Assembly: GCA_019689515.1 (NCBI GenBank)
Contig: JADGHI010000318.1
Location: 1-5,151 of the forward strand
Direction of reading: 5' to 3'
Length of the DNA stretch: 5,151 bases
DNA from: Acetobacteraceae bacterium
GTDB lineage: Bacteria; Pseudomonadota; Alphaproteobacteria; Acetobacterales; Acetobacteraceae
Shown: in pieces, positions 4,629 through 5,151 of the stretch
Position numbering within the stretch: position 1 is the stretch's first letter
How the letters are laid out: every line of letters starts with the position of its first letter
Notes under the pieces: model-generated
Told to the model about the DNA's origin: nothing
The model's input: only the letters and a program-made list of their open reading frames with translations
The model's database searches: none
Translations under genes and position numbers: made by a program

Positions 4629-5026
4629 GGCGGCGCGCCTCAGTGCGCGGATCAGATTCGAGAAAGCATGCGAGCGTCCGCGGTGCGGATGCAGCCGAAG
4701 CCGAAAGGGCCGCAGGCCGCGATCCGGGCCGCCGCGCTGCGCTGACACCACCGCGCGGGCACCGCCCGGAATCCCGGCGGCGCCGGGCATTGCCGTCCGC
4801 CCCAGGTGACAGGTGGATGGCTTGAGGTCCGGCACGGCAGATGAAGGGTGCGCCGGCAGGCAACGCGGCATCAGCCACCACCGACGCGGCGGGTGCGGTC
4901 CGCGCCGCCGGGGGCGCCGTGCAACTTCGGGCCGTGCGGCCGCTTCTCGCTTCGTCGCGTCCCGCGGGTCCGGCAGCGCCTCGTCCGGGGCCTCCGCATG
5001 CTCCGCGAGGGTGCGGGAGGACTCCG
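4629..5026. other. Gene-free GC-rich interval before the right-hand gene
   Basis: No frame on either strand shows a recognisable family. A 25-codon ORF (4668-4745) and an in-frame upstream extension of the next gene (from ATG 4841) are open but lack ribosome sites and have Ala/Pro/Gly/Arg-rich composition typical of chance frames in such DNA. Two short GC hairpins (4634-4649 and 4773-4787) have no T-run. The promoter of the gene at 5027 should lie here, but I cannot point to it. Confidence 0.4.
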
Positions 5027-5151
5027 ATGACCCGCATCATTACCGGCCTGTTCGACGCGCGCGCCGACGCCGAGCGGTGCGTCGAGCACCTGACTCAGGA
5101 GTACGGTGTCGACCCAGCCGAAGTTGAGATCCACGCCGCCGGCGAGGAGAA
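5027..5151 (+). CDS. Small stress-type protein, YflT/general stress protein 17M-like (N-terminus only)
   Basis: GGAGG (5016-5020) sits 6 nt before the ATG. The frame stays open to the right edge, giving 41 complete codons. The start MTRIITGLFDARADAERCVE, with HLTQEYGVDPAEVEIHAAGE after it, follows a familiar pattern: a short beta strand, GLFD, a helix beginning ADAE, then a second strand after GVDPAEV. It resembles the N-terminal domain of heat-induced or general stress proteins (PF11181-like), which are often small and of unknown biochemical role. With about 40 residues the family call is tentative, but the gene itself is well supported by its ribosome site and codon use. The frame is open upstream to 4841; that extension is not used because it lacks a ribosome site and is low-complexity. 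Confidence 0.72.
   Translation, partial: MTRIITGLFDARADAERCVEHLTQEYGVDPAEVEIHAAGEE

Noticed and set aside
4634..4649. CGCGC/GCGCG 5-bp hairpin after the helicase relic
   Set aside because: Too short and too likely by chance in such GC-rich DNA; no T-run.
4668..4745. 25-codon plus-strand ORF
   Set aside because: No ribosome site; simple Ala/Arg/Pro/Lys composition; no flanking signals.
4773..4787. CCCGGC/GCCGGG 6-bp hairpin
   Set aside because: Small 3-nt loop, no T-run, not near a gene end.
4841..5026. 62-codon in-frame extension of the right-hand gene
   Set aside because: Ala/Pro/Gly/Arg-rich, no close ribosome site at 4841, whereas GGAGG sits 6 nt before the ATG at 5027.
1..5151. CRISPR array, tRNA, rRNA or complete insertion sequence
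   Set aside because: No regularly spaced repeats, no tRNA-like cloverleaf or rRNA sequence noticed, and no transposase with terminal inverted repeats.

Overview
The window is very GC-rich, with strong G/C preference at third codon positions. It encodes a TTT (Bug-type) periplasmic solute receptor with a twin-arginine-like leader, a luciferase-like monooxygenase, an NTF2/SnoaL-like protein and a TetR regulator. This mix fits an alphaproteobacterial chromosome, with Acetobacteraceae (Roseomonas-like) as my best guess. That placement is inferred from composition and gene families; there is no marker gene.

Layout. (1) 1-692, minus strand: a TetR/AcrR repressor whose C-terminus runs off the left edge. 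It has no stop in the window. (2) 693-796: a compact divergent control region. A 27-bp interrupted palindrome (740-766) lies between promoter-like elements facing both ways. (3) 797-2231, plus strand: an NTF2/SnoaL-like protein and then an LLM-class flavin-dependent oxidoreductase. They are 118 bp apart, with a hairpin over the second stop codon. (4) 2232-2984: about 750 bp without a conventional gene. It holds a possible coding remnant with a large bulged hairpin, an orphan 26-aa ORF with a ribosome site and a trailing hairpin, and a weak promoter-like sequence. (5) 2985-4063: a short ORF with a very good Shine-Dalgarno that overlaps, by ATGA, the start of a TTT receptor gene; a hairpin follows the receptor stop. 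(6) 4088-4628: degraded sequence. It has a small minus-strand ORF and what looks like the C-terminal end of a SNF2-family helicase broken by a 1-base frameshift. (7) 4629-5026: no recognisable gene. (8) 5027-5151: the start of a small gene resembling the YflT/general-stress 17M group, cut by the right edge.

How it fits together. The TetR protein probably represses itself and the divergent NTF2-like/LLM pair, which looks like a small catabolic or detoxifying unit acting on an unknown organic compound. The TTT receptor has no membrane subunits nearby, as is usual for orphan Bug receptors, so its ligand cannot be assigned. The spaces around it look like an old rearrangement zone. No CRISPR array, tRNA, rRNA, complete insertion sequence or clearly new multigene system is visible. 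The most interesting items are the operator, the short ORFs, the 2345-2395 hairpin and the helicase relic.
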